A DNA stretch of 16,404 nucleotides from Candidatus Poribacteria bacterium (GTDB lineage: Bacteria > Poribacteria > WGA-4E > PCPOR2b). A program made the position numbers and the translations under genes. The stretch covers positions 1 through 16,404 of the forward strand of contig JAPUIP010000263.1 of assembly GCA_027296925.1 (NCBI GenBank), in the 5' to 3' direction. The notes beneath the pieces are model-generated. The model worked only from the letters and a program-made list of their open reading frames with translations, ran no database searches and was not told the origin of the DNA. Positions 1-8,586 of this stretch are shown here, piece after piece (position 1 is the first letter of the stretch; each line of letters starts with the position of its first letter).

Positions 1-1
1 G

Positions 2-1318
2 ACAAAACCGGTCTGTATTGCCGGGCGAATCATGACCAAACGCGATCACGGCAAAAGTGGGTTTGCCCATGTGCAGGATGGGAGTGGTCGTGTCCAGATC
101 TATGTGCGTCAGAACTTAGTCGGGAAAGCGGCATATCAAGTCTATAAGGTGCTGGACGTAGGGGACACCATAGGTGTTAAGGGTTTCGTTTTTCGTACCC
201 GAACCGGCGAAATCACCGTATTGGTGCATGAAGTTGAACTTCTAGCGAAATCCGTCCGTCCCCTCCCCGAAAAATGGCACGGCTTGCAAGATCAGGAGAC
301 GCGGTATCGTCAGAGGTATGTCGATCTCATCGTCAATCCTGAGGTGAAGCAGGTATTCGTCAACCGCACACGAATCATTCAGGCGATTCGTGACTATCTC
401 AATGAGCAAGATTTTATCGAAGTGGAAACACCGATCCTTCAACCAATTTATGGGGGTGCAAACGCCCGTCCCTTCACCACGCATCACAACGCCCTGGATA
501 TGCCGCTTTACCTCCGTATTGCGAACGAGTTGTATCTCAAGCGGCTCATCATTGGCGGGTTCGACCGAGTCTATGAGTTTGCAAGGGATTTCCGGAATGA
601 GGGTATGGATCGCGATCACAACCCTGAATTTACGATGATCGAGCTTTATCAAGCGTATGCGGATTATGAAGATATGATGCTTCTGACAGAGAACCTTGTC
701 GCGAACACTGCGAAAACGGTCTTCGGCAGCACGCAAATTACCTATCAAGGTGATTCGATCTCTTTAGACCCGCCCTGGCGCAGACTTACAATGATTGAGT
801 CGATACGGGAAGTAGGTGGGCTCGAGCTCGAAGACTTGAGTGATGAAGCGTTACGCGACGCAGCATTAGCGGCTAAAGTTGAGTTAGAAGGGACTGAATC
901 AAGAGGCCATCTCATCGACGAATTGTTTGGGGCGTTGGTCGAACCGAACCTTGTTCAGCCAACATTTATCTGTGATTTCCCCATTGAGATTTCACCGCTT
1001 GCTAAGAAGAAGCGCGGGAATGATCGCCTTGTCGAGCGTTTTGAGTTCTTTATCGGTCGGATTGAGATGGGCAACGCCTTCAGCGAGTTGAATGATCCGA
1101 TTGACCAACGGGAGCGATTTATTGAGCAGGCCAAGAAGTGGGAAGCGGGAGATGAAGAAGCGTTCATGATGGATGAGGATTATTTGCGGGCGTTGGAATA
1201 TGGCATGCCGCCGACGGGCGGGTTGGGCATCGGTATTGATCGACTCGCGATGCTGCTCACGGATCAGCGTTCCATCCGCGACGTGATCTTATTCCCACAA
1301 ATGCGCCCGGAACATTAG
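2..1318 (+). CDS. lysS: Lysyl-tRNA synthetase, class II (5' end cut by window edge)
   Basis: The protein charges tRNA-Lys with lysine in the cytoplasm using ATP. The reading frame is open from base 2. The residues before the first ATG at 32 (VCIAGRI) continue the family's N-terminal anticodon-binding OB fold, so that ATG is internal and the true start lies upstream. About 438 codons are visible against a usual length near 490-500, so roughly 50-60 residues are missing. The OB fold runs on through GFAHVQDGSG. The class II catalytic core follows: motif 1 around FIEVETPILQP, motif 2 from about base 590 (FRNEGMDRDHNPEFT), and motif 3 from about base 1217 (GGLGIGIDRLAMLL). The C-terminus ends normally at FPQMRPEH. 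The next gene starts 28 bases later on the same strand. The motif 2 loop and the HNPEFT segment are typical of LysS rather than AspRS or AsnRS. Identification is very secure. Confidence 0.97.
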   Translation, partial: TKPVCIAGRIMTKRDHGKSGFAHVQDGSGRVQIYVRQNLVGKAAYQVYKVLDVGDTIGVKGFVFRTRTGEITVLVHEVELLAKSVRPLPEKWHGLQDQETRYRQRYVDLIVNPEVKQVFVNRTRIIQAIRDYLNEQDFIEVETPILQPIYGGANARPFTTHHNALDMPLYLRIANELYLKRLIIGGFDRVYEFARDFRNEGMDRDHNPEFTMIELYQAYADYEDMMLLTENLVANTAKTVFGSTQITYQGDSISLDPPWRRLTMIESIREVGGLELEDLSDEALRDAALAAKVELEGTESRGHLIDELFGALVEPNLVQPTFICDFPIEISPLAKKKRGNDRLVERFEFFIGRIEMGNAFSELNDPIDQRERFIEQAKKWEAGDEEAFMMDEDYLRALEYGMPPTGGLGIGIDRLAMLLTDQRSIRDVILFPQMRPEH

Positions 1319-1346
1319 GCTGAGAGCGTATTACATTTGACGCATT

Positions 1347-2822
1347 ATGAAATACGAATGGTTTATTGCCTCACGTTATCTGAGATCCCGGCGAAAGCAG
1401 TCCTTCATCTCGATTATCAGTGTCATCTCTGTGGGAGGCGTTGCCCTCGGCATTGCGACTGTCATTCTGGTGATTTCGGTGCTAGACGGTTTTGGACAGG
1501 GACTCAAAGATAAATTTCTCGCCAATGAAGCCCACGTAATTGTTCGCTCAACTGAGGGACACTTCTCAAATTACCAGGAGAAAATCGACCAGATCGAAGC
1601 GATTGAAGGGGTTGTTGCATCTTCTCCGGTGATCCTTGGGCAACTTGCGCTTCAGCCTAAGGCCAGTGAGATCATTGAAGATACCATCTATGTTAAAGGT
1701 ATTGACCCACAACAAGAGGATCGAGTCACCGGGTTTTCGGAATTCGTCAATGGGTTTACTGGCTTTCAGAATTCGCTACGGCTTGAAGAGGCACGACAGC
1801 GCGTCGCCGGGCGAGAAACCATCACCGGTGGTATTGTGCTCGGGTATCATGTCGCAAGACGCATGGGTGTCGTTCCGGGGGACATCATCCGCGCGATTTC
1901 TAGGATGGTAGCGGATCCGGTGCATCCGGGTAGCTTTTTACCCCACATCCGCAACTTCGTCATTATTGGGCTCTACCAATCGGGCATACACACCTATGAC
2001 AATGCATTCGGTTTTATCGATCTGGGCATCGCGCAAGCGCTCTACAATAAGCCGAATCAGGTCAACATGATTGAGGTCCGTACCGTTGATGCAGATATGG
2101 CATCGGCGGTACGTCATCGAATCCAGACGCAGATCCGTTTCAATGAGGGATTTTCCGCTGTGCCCAGAACAACAACCTGGATGGATTCGTACGCTCCCCT
2201 GTTCAACGCGCTGAAATTAGAAGAACTCGTGACGGTGATTATCGTAGCCATGATTATTCTTGTTGCGGCGTTTAATATCGCCAGCACGTTAATCATGATG
2301 GTTATGGAAAAAACCCGGGACATCGGCACCCTGAGGGCACTGGGTGCTGCGAAGCATGAGATCCGGAAGATCTTTGTCATTCAGGGCAGCATCATTGGCG
2401 CCCTGGGGGCGCTCATCGGCACTGTACTTGGCGTCGTAATATGTTGGTTGCTCGATTTTCAGGTCGTCCGCCCCTCACGCTGGTTGGCCTTGCTGATTCT
2501 GCTTCCAGTTGGCGTCCAGTTTTTTCTGGCGTTCCAACGCACGATACCGCTAAACTTCAACTTTAAGGGACTTCTTGCGTTGCTATGGGCCGGCGCAACT
2601 GGGCTGTTTCTCTACTGTCTTGTACAGCCCATTTACCTTGATAACATCTTGGGACAAGATTTGAGTCAGGTCTATCAACTAAACCGACTGCCGGTCAAGA
2701 TCAACTGGTTATTCGTCGTGATCATGAATGTGCTATCATTTTCCATCTGCTGGCTAGCGGCGTTGTATCCGGCATGGCATGCCTCCAATCTCAACCCCGT
2801 CGAGGCACTGAGGTATGAATAG
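1347..2822 (+). CDS. lolC: Lipoprotein-releasing ABC transporter permease, LolC/LolE family, with extra membrane insertion
   Basis: This is the inner-membrane permease expected to pull mature lipoproteins from the inner membrane and pass them to a periplasmic carrier. The N-terminus (FIASRYLRSRRKQSF, then a hydrophobic helix at about 21-46) is the family signature. A large periplasmic MacB-like domain follows (about 47-285), then hydrophobic segments at about 292-317 and 345-370. The C-terminal helix (about 452-475) ends in the conserved NPVEALRYE. At 491 residues it is about 80 longer than the usual 400-415. The excess lies between 370 and 440 and holds two further hydrophobic stretches (about 379-396 and 407-426), giving six likely membrane segments instead of four. 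Only one permease gene is present, so the transporter may use a homodimer (LolF-like) or a partner encoded elsewhere. The stop overlaps the lolD start by 8 bases, implying translational coupling. No Shine-Dalgarno is visible before the ATG. Confidence 0.9.
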   Translation: MKYEWFIASRYLRSRRKQSFISIISVISVGGVALGIATVILVISVLDGFGQGLKDKFLANEAHVIVRSTEGHFSNYQEKIDQIEAIEGVVASSPVILGQLALQPKASEIIEDTIYVKGIDPQQEDRVTGFSEFVNGFTGFQNSLRLEEARQRVAGRETITGGIVLGYHVARRMGVVPGDIIRAISRMVADPVHPGSFLPHIRNFVIIGLYQSGIHTYDNAFGFIDLGIAQALYNKPNQVNMIEVRTVDADMASAVRHRIQTQIRFNEGFSAVPRTTTWMDSYAPLFNALKLEELVTVIIVAMIILVAAFNIASTLIMMVMEKTRDIGTLRALGAAKHEIRKIFVIQGSIIGALGALIGTVLGVVICWLLDFQVVRPSRWLALLILLPVGVQFFLAFQRTIPLNFNFKGLLALLWAGATGLFLYCLVQPIYLDNILGQDLSQVYQLNRLPVKINWLFVVIMNVLSFSICWLAALYPAWHASNLNPVEALRYE

Positions 2823-3510
2823 CCTGATACGTGTTGTTGGCCTGCATAAATCGTATTATGATGGTTTAACAGAACTTCCCGTGCTTAAGGGCATCGATCT
2901 AGAGGTGCAACGGGCGGAGATGTTGGCAATCGTTGGCGCATCTGGCGTTGGGAAAAGCACGCTGCTTCACTTAATCGGCGCGCTCGATCGTCCGACGAGT
3001 GGGAAGGTGTACTACGAAGAGCAGGATGCTTTCGCATTTAGCGATAGAGAGTTGGATCGTTTTCGTAATCAAGAGATTGGTTTCGTTTTTCAGTTTCATC
3101 ACCTCCTGCCAGAATTTACCGCACTTGAAAACGTTGCGATGGGAGCATTGATTGCTCGACAACAAGTGGATGTCGCCTACGATCGCGCCAGAGAATTGTT
3201 GGACTATGTGGGATTGGCAGAGCGGCTGGAGCACCGACCGTATGAGCTTTCAGGCGGTGAGCGGCAGCGGGTTGCAATAGCCCGCGCCCTAGTGAATTCT
3301 CCCAAAGTTGTGCTAGCCGATGAACTGACCGGCAATCTGGACCGTAAAACGAGCGAAGCTGTACATGACTTACTCTGGGATCTCAATGACCGACTCGGTC
3401 AGACATTTATCATCGTTACGCATAATCAGCCCCTCGCTCAACGGGCGGATCGATTGATTCATCTTGTTGACGGAAGAGTGTCCGATCAGGTGCACGTGCT
3501 AGATTTCTGA
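2815..3510 (+). CDS. lolD: Lipoprotein-releasing ABC transporter ATP-binding subunit LolD
   Basis: This cytoplasmic ATPase should power the permease encoded immediately upstream, with which it overlaps by 8 bases. All ABC motifs are visible in its 231 residues: Walker A GASGVGKST (41-49), Q-loop Gln93 in FVFQFHHLLP, signature LSGGERQ (145-151), Walker B VVLADE with Asp169 and Glu170, D-loop GNLD, and switch His203 in VTHNQ. FHHLLPEFTALENV is typical of the LolD/MacB/FtsE group. Pairing with a LolC-type permease argues for LolD. One oddity is that the usual ADEPTGNLD reads ADELTGNLD: codon CTG replaces the expected Pro at residue 171. The catalytic Glu is intact, so the ATPase is probably active. 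The length is normal for LolD. Confidence 0.93.
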   Translation: MNSLIRVVGLHKSYYDGLTELPVLKGIDLEVQRAEMLAIVGASGVGKSTLLHLIGALDRPTSGKVYYEEQDAFAFSDRELDRFRNQEIGFVFQFHHLLPEFTALENVAMGALIARQQVDVAYDRARELLDYVGLAERLEHRPYELSGGERQRVAIARALVNSPKVVLADELTGNLDRKTSEAVHDLLWDLNDRLGQTFIIVTHNQPLAQRADRLIHLVDGRVSDQVHVLDF

Positions 3511-3551
3511 GATTCGTTGATTGACAGATTTGCAGACTTGAGGGAAATAAT

Positions 3552-4433
3552 ATGTTGGTTTATATTGACGGAAAGTTTATGGCGCAAGCAGAGGCAAAGA
3601 TTTCCGTTTTCGATCACGGCTTGCTTTACGGAGACGGTGTTTTTGAGGGCATCCGATCCTATCGAGGGCGCGTCTTTAAGCTCGATGAACACTTGCAGCG
3701 CCTCTACGACTCGGCAAAAGCCATCATGCTGGAGATTCCACTATCGATTGAAGAGATGCAAGCCGCCGTGTTGGAGACGCTCCGCCGCAATAATCTTTAT
3801 GATGCCTACATTCGCCTGATTGTGACTCGTGGCGTTGGCGACCTCGGTTTAGACCCGGATAAATGCCCCGTCCCAACGATTATTATTATCACCGATAAGA
3901 TTACGCTTTACCCCCAACATTTTTATGAAGAAGGCCTGGAAATTGCTACAGTTTCGACCCGCCGCAACTACTCGGAAGCTATCAGCCCACGCATCAAATC
4001 GTTAAATTACCTGAACAATATTCTGGCAAAGATAGAAGGGAAACAGGCCGGGGTTGTTGAAGTCCTCATGCTGAACGCGGAAGGTTACGTTGTCGAATGT
4101 AGCGGCGATAATGTCTTTTTTATTAGAAATGATGTGGTTGTCACTCCCCCCACTTACGTCGGAATTTTGGAAGGCGTAACACGGAATGTTGTCATCAATC
4201 TCGCGCGCGAATTGGGACTCACCGTCGAAGAACGGGTCTTCACACGACACGATCTTTATATCGCCGACGAATGCTTCCTGACCGGAACTGCGGCTGAAGT
4301 CATTCCCGTTGTTAAGATAGATCGCCGTGTGATTGGGAGCGGTCAGCCCGGCACAGTGACACAGAAACTGATTGCCGAATTTCGCAGCGCCACGGGGGTA
4401 TTGGGAACACCCATTTATCCAGACTCAACATGA
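3552..4433 (+). CDS. ilvE: Branched-chain amino acid aminotransferase (PLP fold-type IV)
   Basis: The protein most likely moves the amino group between glutamate and the 2-oxo acids of leucine, isoleucine and valine in the cytoplasm. It has 293 residues, a normal length. The N-terminal FDHGLLYGDGVFEGIRSY block (20-37) is the class IV substrate-binding signature. The PLP Schiff-base lysine is Lys149 in PRIKSLNYLNNILAK, a block characteristic of IlvE. Glu182 in VECSGDNVFF should contact the PLP ring nitrogen. TGTAAEVIPV, which typically contacts the cofactor phosphate, lies near the C-terminus. A purine-rich Shine-Dalgarno (GAGGGA, 3540-3545) precedes the ATG. D-amino acid aminotransferase and 4-amino-4-deoxychorismate lyase share the fold, but the KSLNYLNN context favours a branched-chain enzyme. 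It sits between lolD and bamA with no obvious functional link to either. Confidence 0.9.
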   Translation: MLVYIDGKFMAQAEAKISVFDHGLLYGDGVFEGIRSYRGRVFKLDEHLQRLYDSAKAIMLEIPLSIEEMQAAVLETLRRNNLYDAYIRLIVTRGVGDLGLDPDKCPVPTIIIITDKITLYPQHFYEEGLEIATVSTRRNYSEAISPRIKSLNYLNNILAKIEGKQAGVVEVLMLNAEGYVVECSGDNVFFIRNDVVVTPPTYVGILEGVTRNVVINLARELGLTVEERVFTRHDLYIADECFLTGTAAEVIPVVKIDRRVIGSGQPGTVTQKLIAEFRSATGVLGTPIYPDST

Positions 4434-4490
4434 TGTAAAAAGCGCAAAAGCGTCGAATGATTCGTACGAAAGTTTTGTGCATTACGGAAT

Positions 4491-4495
4491 GGAGG
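4491..4495 (+). promoter_or_regulatory. Shine-Dalgarno site of bamA
   Basis: GGAGG lies 7 bases before the ATG at 4503. It fixes the bamA start just ahead of a clean signal peptide and is one of the strongest ribosome-binding sites in the window. Confidence 0.8.
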
Positions 4496-4502
4496 ACAAA
4501 AC

Positions 4503-6842
4503 ATGAAAGTTAGAGATTGGCAGCTTGGTCTGCTGGCCGTAATACTAGGGATAATTTTGTCCGTAGTACCTGCTGCTGCTGAGGAGCCGAAATCCACATC
4601 CAGCGATAATGCCTTGATCGTGAAGAAGATTTCGTTTCAAGGATCGGAGAACCTCGCAGAAGATAATATGCTGAGCGACATCATACAGACCCAAATTGGA
4701 AAGGAAATTTCTCCGGATCAGCTATCAAAGGATATTAGAAATCTTTATAAAGATACAGGCTTTTTCGCAGATATTGCCGTTGATGTTGGCCCTGCTGATG
4801 AGGGTGGTTTAGCCGTCATTTATAGACTCACAGAAAATCCGAAGATTGACGGGAGTATTAATATCATTGGCAACGAAAAGTTGAAGTACAAGAAAATTAA
4901 AAAGGCGATTACCCTCAAATCGGGAGAAATTTTGAGCGATCGACGTCTCTGGCAAAGCGAACGCAACGTCCTGAAAACCTACAAGAAATCGGGCTATTAT
5001 CTGGCGGAAGTCCAGACGCATGCCGATGTAAACCCAGCCGACAACACCGTATCGGTGACATTCGAGATCACGGAAGGGCAACGGATTCAAGTTGAGGAAA
5101 TCAGTTTCACTGGCAATCATACTATCCCCTCAAAGACGCTCAGCAAAAAGATGAAAACCCGTGTCGGCAAGCATTTTGATGAAGGCTTTCTTGAAGAAGA
5201 TCTGACCGCTTTAGTGACCTACTATCAAGACCAAGGTTATGCGCAGGCACGGATCGTCGAACATCAGAAAGGTTTTTCCGACGATAAAACGGGCTTGATG
5301 CTTGATATTACGGTTGATGAAGGCCCACAGTTCATCATCGATTCGTACACGGTTGAGATTGAGCAATCTGAAAAGCCGGCTTTTTCTGAAAAAAAGATTC
5401 GTGATATGTTGAAGCCGGCAGAGGGTGAACTCTTCAATCAAGGTGAGTTTGAAGAGAGCCTGGTTGAGATCCAGCAAGCCTATCATGACAAAGGGTATAT
5501 TCTCGCCGAGGTTAATCGGCCGATTCCCCACTATGATGAAACCAACGGTCTTGTAAAACTGTCACTGAGCGTCAATGAAGGGGATGTCATCGTCATTGAT
5601 CAGGTACGCATCAACGGTCTGGAGAAAACAAAGGACAACGTGATACGTCGCGAATTGAACCGCTTGGATATCAAGTCCGGCGAGTTCTTTGACATTCAAG
5701 CGATACGGAAAGCACGGCAAAAGATTTTCCAAATGGGCCCCTTTATCCAGCATGTTGACATTGTTCCGAGTGATTCGGAGGGAAATCGTCGCGATCTGAT
5801 GGTCAGCGTCACAGAAACGTCGCGTACCGGTCTGTTTAGTCTAGGTGGCGGTTATGGCACAGAGGGCGGTATCTTCGGTGTGGCCGAGGTCGGTGAGAAC
5901 AACCTCTTTGGACGCGCGTACCGTCTGCACCTGAAGGGTGAACTCGGCGCTCGGGATCGGCACACCGGTGAGATTAAGTTCAGCACGCCCTGGATTCTTG
6001 GAACACCGACCCGCCTCAACGTGAGCCTGTACAACATCCAGCGTGTTCGCCGATACTATGGCGAATTCTACCGCAACCTGGGTTACGATCGGTATGTTTA
6101 TAAGCGAAAAGGGGCTTCTCTGACCGTTGGACGCCCGATTTCAAAAAACACAGATTTGTCGATTGGTCTCAAAAACGAAGATATTGATGCCCGGCGAGAC
6201 GATGTCGAAGAAATCACGGATCGAACAACACGAAGTATTACGTTCCGGCTGTCCAGAGATACGCGCGACTATCTGTGGAGCATCTATGAGCCTGTAGCCG
6301 GCGCGCTCAATACGCTCTCTTATGAATTCTCCGGTGGCTTTCTCGGTGCAGACAATGAGTTTCAAAAATATACGGCAGATTCAAGCTGGTTCTTTAACAC
6401 CTGGCACAATATGGTCTTTGCAACCCATGTGCGTGGGGCATATTTGAACAGCAAGACCGTCGATAGCAGATTCCTATTTTTTGAGCGTTATCTGCTTGGG
6501 GGCATTGATACGGTTCGTGGTTATGAGGATTATGCAATCTTCCCAAGCAACAACAACCCGAACGGTGGAAATAAAGTCTTCTACGCGAATTTTGAGTATC
6601 GAATCCCACTCGCCAATCGGTTGACCGGCGTGTTATTCTTCGACATCGGACAGGTGTGGGATGAAAGCAGGGACAATATCTTAAAAGACATCAACCTCAA
6701 GAAAGGGGCAGGCGTCGGGATTCGTTTTGACCTGATGGGTATGCTAGCGCGTCTCGAATGGGGGTACGGGTTTGATCGAGAGATTAATGGACGCACTGTA
6801 CCCAAAGGGAAATTTCATTTCACAATTGGTCCGGGGTTTTAA
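4503..6842 (+). CDS. bamA: Outer membrane protein assembly factor BamA
   Basis: This is the core insertase of the BAM complex, which folds beta-barrel proteins into the outer membrane. Residues 1-26 form a signal peptide (positive start, hydrophobic core LLAVILGIILSVV, AAA then EEP as the likely cleavage site). Five POTRA repeats follow, at roughly 37-113, 114-193, 194-274, 276-361 and 362-438, each with the GYxxA/F and TEG/NEG-type turns of the family. The C-terminal 16-stranded barrel runs from about 440 to 779. The loop 6 motif VRGY lies at 671-674 after LLGGID. The protein ends in the aromatic Phe of GPGF, as expected for an outer-membrane barrel. At 779 residues it is close to the usual 790-810. 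It is followed by skp and lpxD in the common envelope order. TamA and other Omp85 proteins carry fewer POTRAs, so BamA is well supported. Confidence 0.96.
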   Translation: MKVRDWQLGLLAVILGIILSVVPAAAEEPKSTSSDNALIVKKISFQGSENLAEDNMLSDIIQTQIGKEISPDQLSKDIRNLYKDTGFFADIAVDVGPADEGGLAVIYRLTENPKIDGSINIIGNEKLKYKKIKKAITLKSGEILSDRRLWQSERNVLKTYKKSGYYLAEVQTHADVNPADNTVSVTFEITEGQRIQVEEISFTGNHTIPSKTLSKKMKTRVGKHFDEGFLEEDLTALVTYYQDQGYAQARIVEHQKGFSDDKTGLMLDITVDEGPQFIIDSYTVEIEQSEKPAFSEKKIRDMLKPAEGELFNQGEFEESLVEIQQAYHDKGYILAEVNRPIPHYDETNGLVKLSLSVNEGDVIVIDQVRINGLEKTKDNVIRRELNRLDIKSGEFFDIQAIRKARQKIFQMGPFIQHVDIVPSDSEGNRRDLMVSVTETSRTGLFSLGGGYGTEGGIFGVAEVGENNLFGRAYRLHLKGELGARDRHTGEIKFSTPWILGTPTRLNVSLYNIQRVRRYYGEFYRNLGYDRYVYKRKGASLTVGRPISKNTDLSIGLKNEDIDARRDDVEEITDRTTRSITFRLSRDTRDYLWSIYEPVAGALNTLSYEFSGGFLGADNEFQKYTADSSWFFNTWHNMVFATHVRGAYLNSKTVDSRFLFFERYLLGGIDTVRGYEDYAIFPSNNNPNGGNKVFYANFEYRIPLANRLTGVLFFDIGQVWDESRDNILKDINLKKGAGVGIRFDLMGMLARLEWGYGFDREINGRTVPKGKFHFTIGPGF

Positions 6843-6875
6843 TCAATTCATGGTGGAGAACAAGGATATAGCAGT

Positions 6876-7484
6876 ATGACTCGAATTTCGAGCTTTTATT
6901 ACCGACTTGGTGTCGTTTCTATTGGATTATTCATTCTGAATTTTGGCGTTGATGCACAAAATGGATTCAGATTGGGTGTTATTGACACGCAAAAGGTATT
7001 TGAGAACTATAAAAAAGCGCAAGAAGCGAATGAGATTCTGAAAACTGCACAGGATCGTCTCACCGGTCAACTCAAAGGGATTCAGAACGAGATCGAAACG
7101 ATGGAGGAACGCTTGACGAAACAGAAGTTGTTTCTGGACGATCCCGAGACTGAAACTTTGGAGAATGAGATCCGTCTCAAAAGACAGGAATTCCAGCGTG
7201 AACTAGAAGTCGGTCAAGAGTCGATTCTAGCAAAGCGGGAGGAATTGCTTGAGCCGCTTACAAAGGAAATGGAGGAGTTGATCCAACAGATCGGGAAAAG
7301 CGAAGGATATAGTTTGATCCTTGAAAGACGTCTGGTGACACTTTATGTAGATGAGAAGTATGACTTGACAGAAAGGATTCTCAAACTGCTGAACGATCAG
7401 TATGAAAAAGGAAAATTGAAGGAGTCAAAGCAATTAGCTGCCCCCGCCGAAAAAGGAGACGCGAACAGAAGCGGAAAAAAATAA
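6876..7484 (+). CDS. skp: Periplasmic chaperone, OmpH/Skp family
   Basis: The protein should hold unfolded outer-membrane proteins in the periplasm and hand them to BamA, encoded 33 bases upstream. It has 202 residues, at the long end for the family. Residues 1-27 look like a signal peptide (hydrophobic LGVVSIGLFILNFG, cleavage likely after VDA). The mature start FRLGVIDTQKVF is the family's first strand and helix signature. A long charged coiled-coil region (about 45-140, rich in Glu, Lys, Gln and Leu) would form the Skp tentacles. EGYSLILERRLVTLYVDEKYDLTERIL is the conserved trimerisation core. The last 25 residues are a Lys/Ala/Gly-rich hydrophilic tail. AAGGA at 6862-6866, 9 bases before the ATG, is the likely ribosome-binding site. 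Sequence conservation in this family is low, so the call rests on the ends, coiled coil and position. Confidence 0.9.
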   Translation: MTRISSFYYRLGVVSIGLFILNFGVDAQNGFRLGVIDTQKVFENYKKAQEANEILKTAQDRLTGQLKGIQNEIETMEERLTKQKLFLDDPETETLENEIRLKRQEFQRELEVGQESILAKREELLEPLTKEMEELIQQIGKSEGYSLILERRLVTLYVDEKYDLTERILKLLNDQYEKGKLKESKQLAAPAEKGDANRSGKK

Positions 7485-7521
7485 CTGAGCATTTCAGGTC
7501 CTCTCGTTTTCCAAAGCCATT

Positions 7522-8586
7522 ATGGTAAAAAAACTAAAAGAAATATGCGAATTCATCGATGGGGAGTTGTTCGGTGACGGTGAAATCGAGATTATAGGTG
7601 TTTCAGGCATTAAGGAAGCAAGGGAGCATGAGATAACATTCGTTGCCAACTCGAAGTATATTCGTGAGATCGCGCATACCCAAGCTGCTGCGATTATCGT
7701 CGGCCCGGACATCACCTACGCTGGCAAGCCGCTTATACGTGTTGCCAGTCCGTACTTTGCCTTTGTTAAAGTTTTGGAGATATTTGCCTGGCGTAAACGG
7801 AAGACAGAGTATGGTATTCATGAAACTGCAATTATAGGTCAAAACGTCCAAATTGGTGAGATGGTATCGATTCAAGCCCATACTTATATCGCTGATAACG
7901 TCCAAATCGGCGATGGGGTAACTATCAGTCCATTTGTATACATCGGTGATGATACCAAAATCGGTGATGAAGTCCTCATTTACCCGCATGTGACGATTCG
8001 TGAGGAGGTAGAAATCGGCGATCGCGTTATTGTCCACTGCGGAGCGATTATCGGTAGTGACGGTTTCGGGTTTGCCACAGTCAGCGATCGTCACCATAAA
8101 ATTCCGCAGATCGGCACGGTCATCCTCGAAGAGGATGTTGAAATTGGCGCCAATACAACCGTCGATCGTGCCACCATGACCAATGGAGCAACCATCATCA
8201 AACGCGGAACGAAGATTGATAATCTCGTACAAATTGCTCACAATGTCGTGATCGGCGAAGATTGCACCATTACCGCCCAGGCCGGCATCGCCGGAAGTAG
8301 CGAGCTAAAAGACCGGGTGACGGTAGCTGGACAGTCGGGGATTGTTGGACATATTACTATCGGCGAAGACAGTGTTGTTCTTGCGAAGTCGGGTGTAACG
8401 AAGGACATACCTGCCGGAAGCTATGTGTCTGGTTTTCCGGCGGAACCGCACACACACGAACTCCGCCTCCAGGCCTCTCTTCGCAAGATGCCAGCGATGC
8501 TGAACGAGTTCGCGCGCCTCCAGCAACGTGTTGCCACACTGGAGGCTAAACTGCGCCAGACTTATGAAAAATCGACGGATTCGTAG
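7522..8586 (+). CDS. lpxD: UDP-3-O-acylglucosamine N-acyltransferase LpxD
   Basis: LpxD transfers a 3-hydroxyacyl chain from acyl carrier protein to the 2-amino group of UDP-3-O-acylglucosamine, the third step of lipid A synthesis, in the cytoplasm. The 354 residues show the LpxD N-terminal uridine-binding domain (1-95, with ITFVANSKY and AAAIIV). A long left-handed beta-helix of hexapeptide repeats follows (about 100-295, repeated IGD/IGE/VQIG turns). The C-terminal helix is at about 315-345. The catalytic His is His240 in NLVQIAHNVVIG, and the second conserved active-site His is His277 in GQSGIVGH. GFGFA at 181-185 is the LpxD-specific loop. No good Shine-Dalgarno precedes the ATG, which lies 37 bases after skp. 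LpxA shares the repeats but lacks this N-terminal domain. The bamA-skp-lpxD order strongly supports the call. Confidence 0.96.
   Translation: MVKKLKEICEFIDGELFGDGEIEIIGVSGIKEAREHEITFVANSKYIREIAHTQAAAIIVGPDITYAGKPLIRVASPYFAFVKVLEIFAWRKRKTEYGIHETAIIGQNVQIGEMVSIQAHTYIADNVQIGDGVTISPFVYIGDDTKIGDEVLIYPHVTIREEVEIGDRVIVHCGAIIGSDGFGFATVSDRHHKIPQIGTVILEEDVEIGANTTVDRATMTNGATIIKRGTKIDNLVQIAHNVVIGEDCTITAQAGIAGSSELKDRVTVAGQSGIVGHITIGEDSVVLAKSGVTKDIPAGSYVSGFPAEPHTHELRLQASLRKMPAMLNEFARLQQRVATLEAKLRQTYEKSTDS

Noticed and set aside
242..748. 168-codon open frame on the minus strand opposite lysS
   Set aside because: Shadow of a conserved synthetase core; no motif and no plausible ribosome-binding site.
3521..3551. 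A perfect TTGACA with AATAAT 19 bases downstream before ilvE
   Set aside because: The spacer is long and transcription would begin inside the ilvE coding region, so it cannot serve that start; chance match.
4454..4470. Overlapping short palindromes (CGAATGATTCG and TTCGTACGAA) in the ilvE-bamA gap
   Set aside because: Stems are only 5 base pairs and there is no second copy or terminator-like T-run; too weak to call an operator.
7603..8241. 212-codon open frame on the minus strand opposite lpxD
   Set aside because: It mirrors the hexapeptide repeats of lpxD, whose catalytic residues are all intact; no family features in the antisense product.
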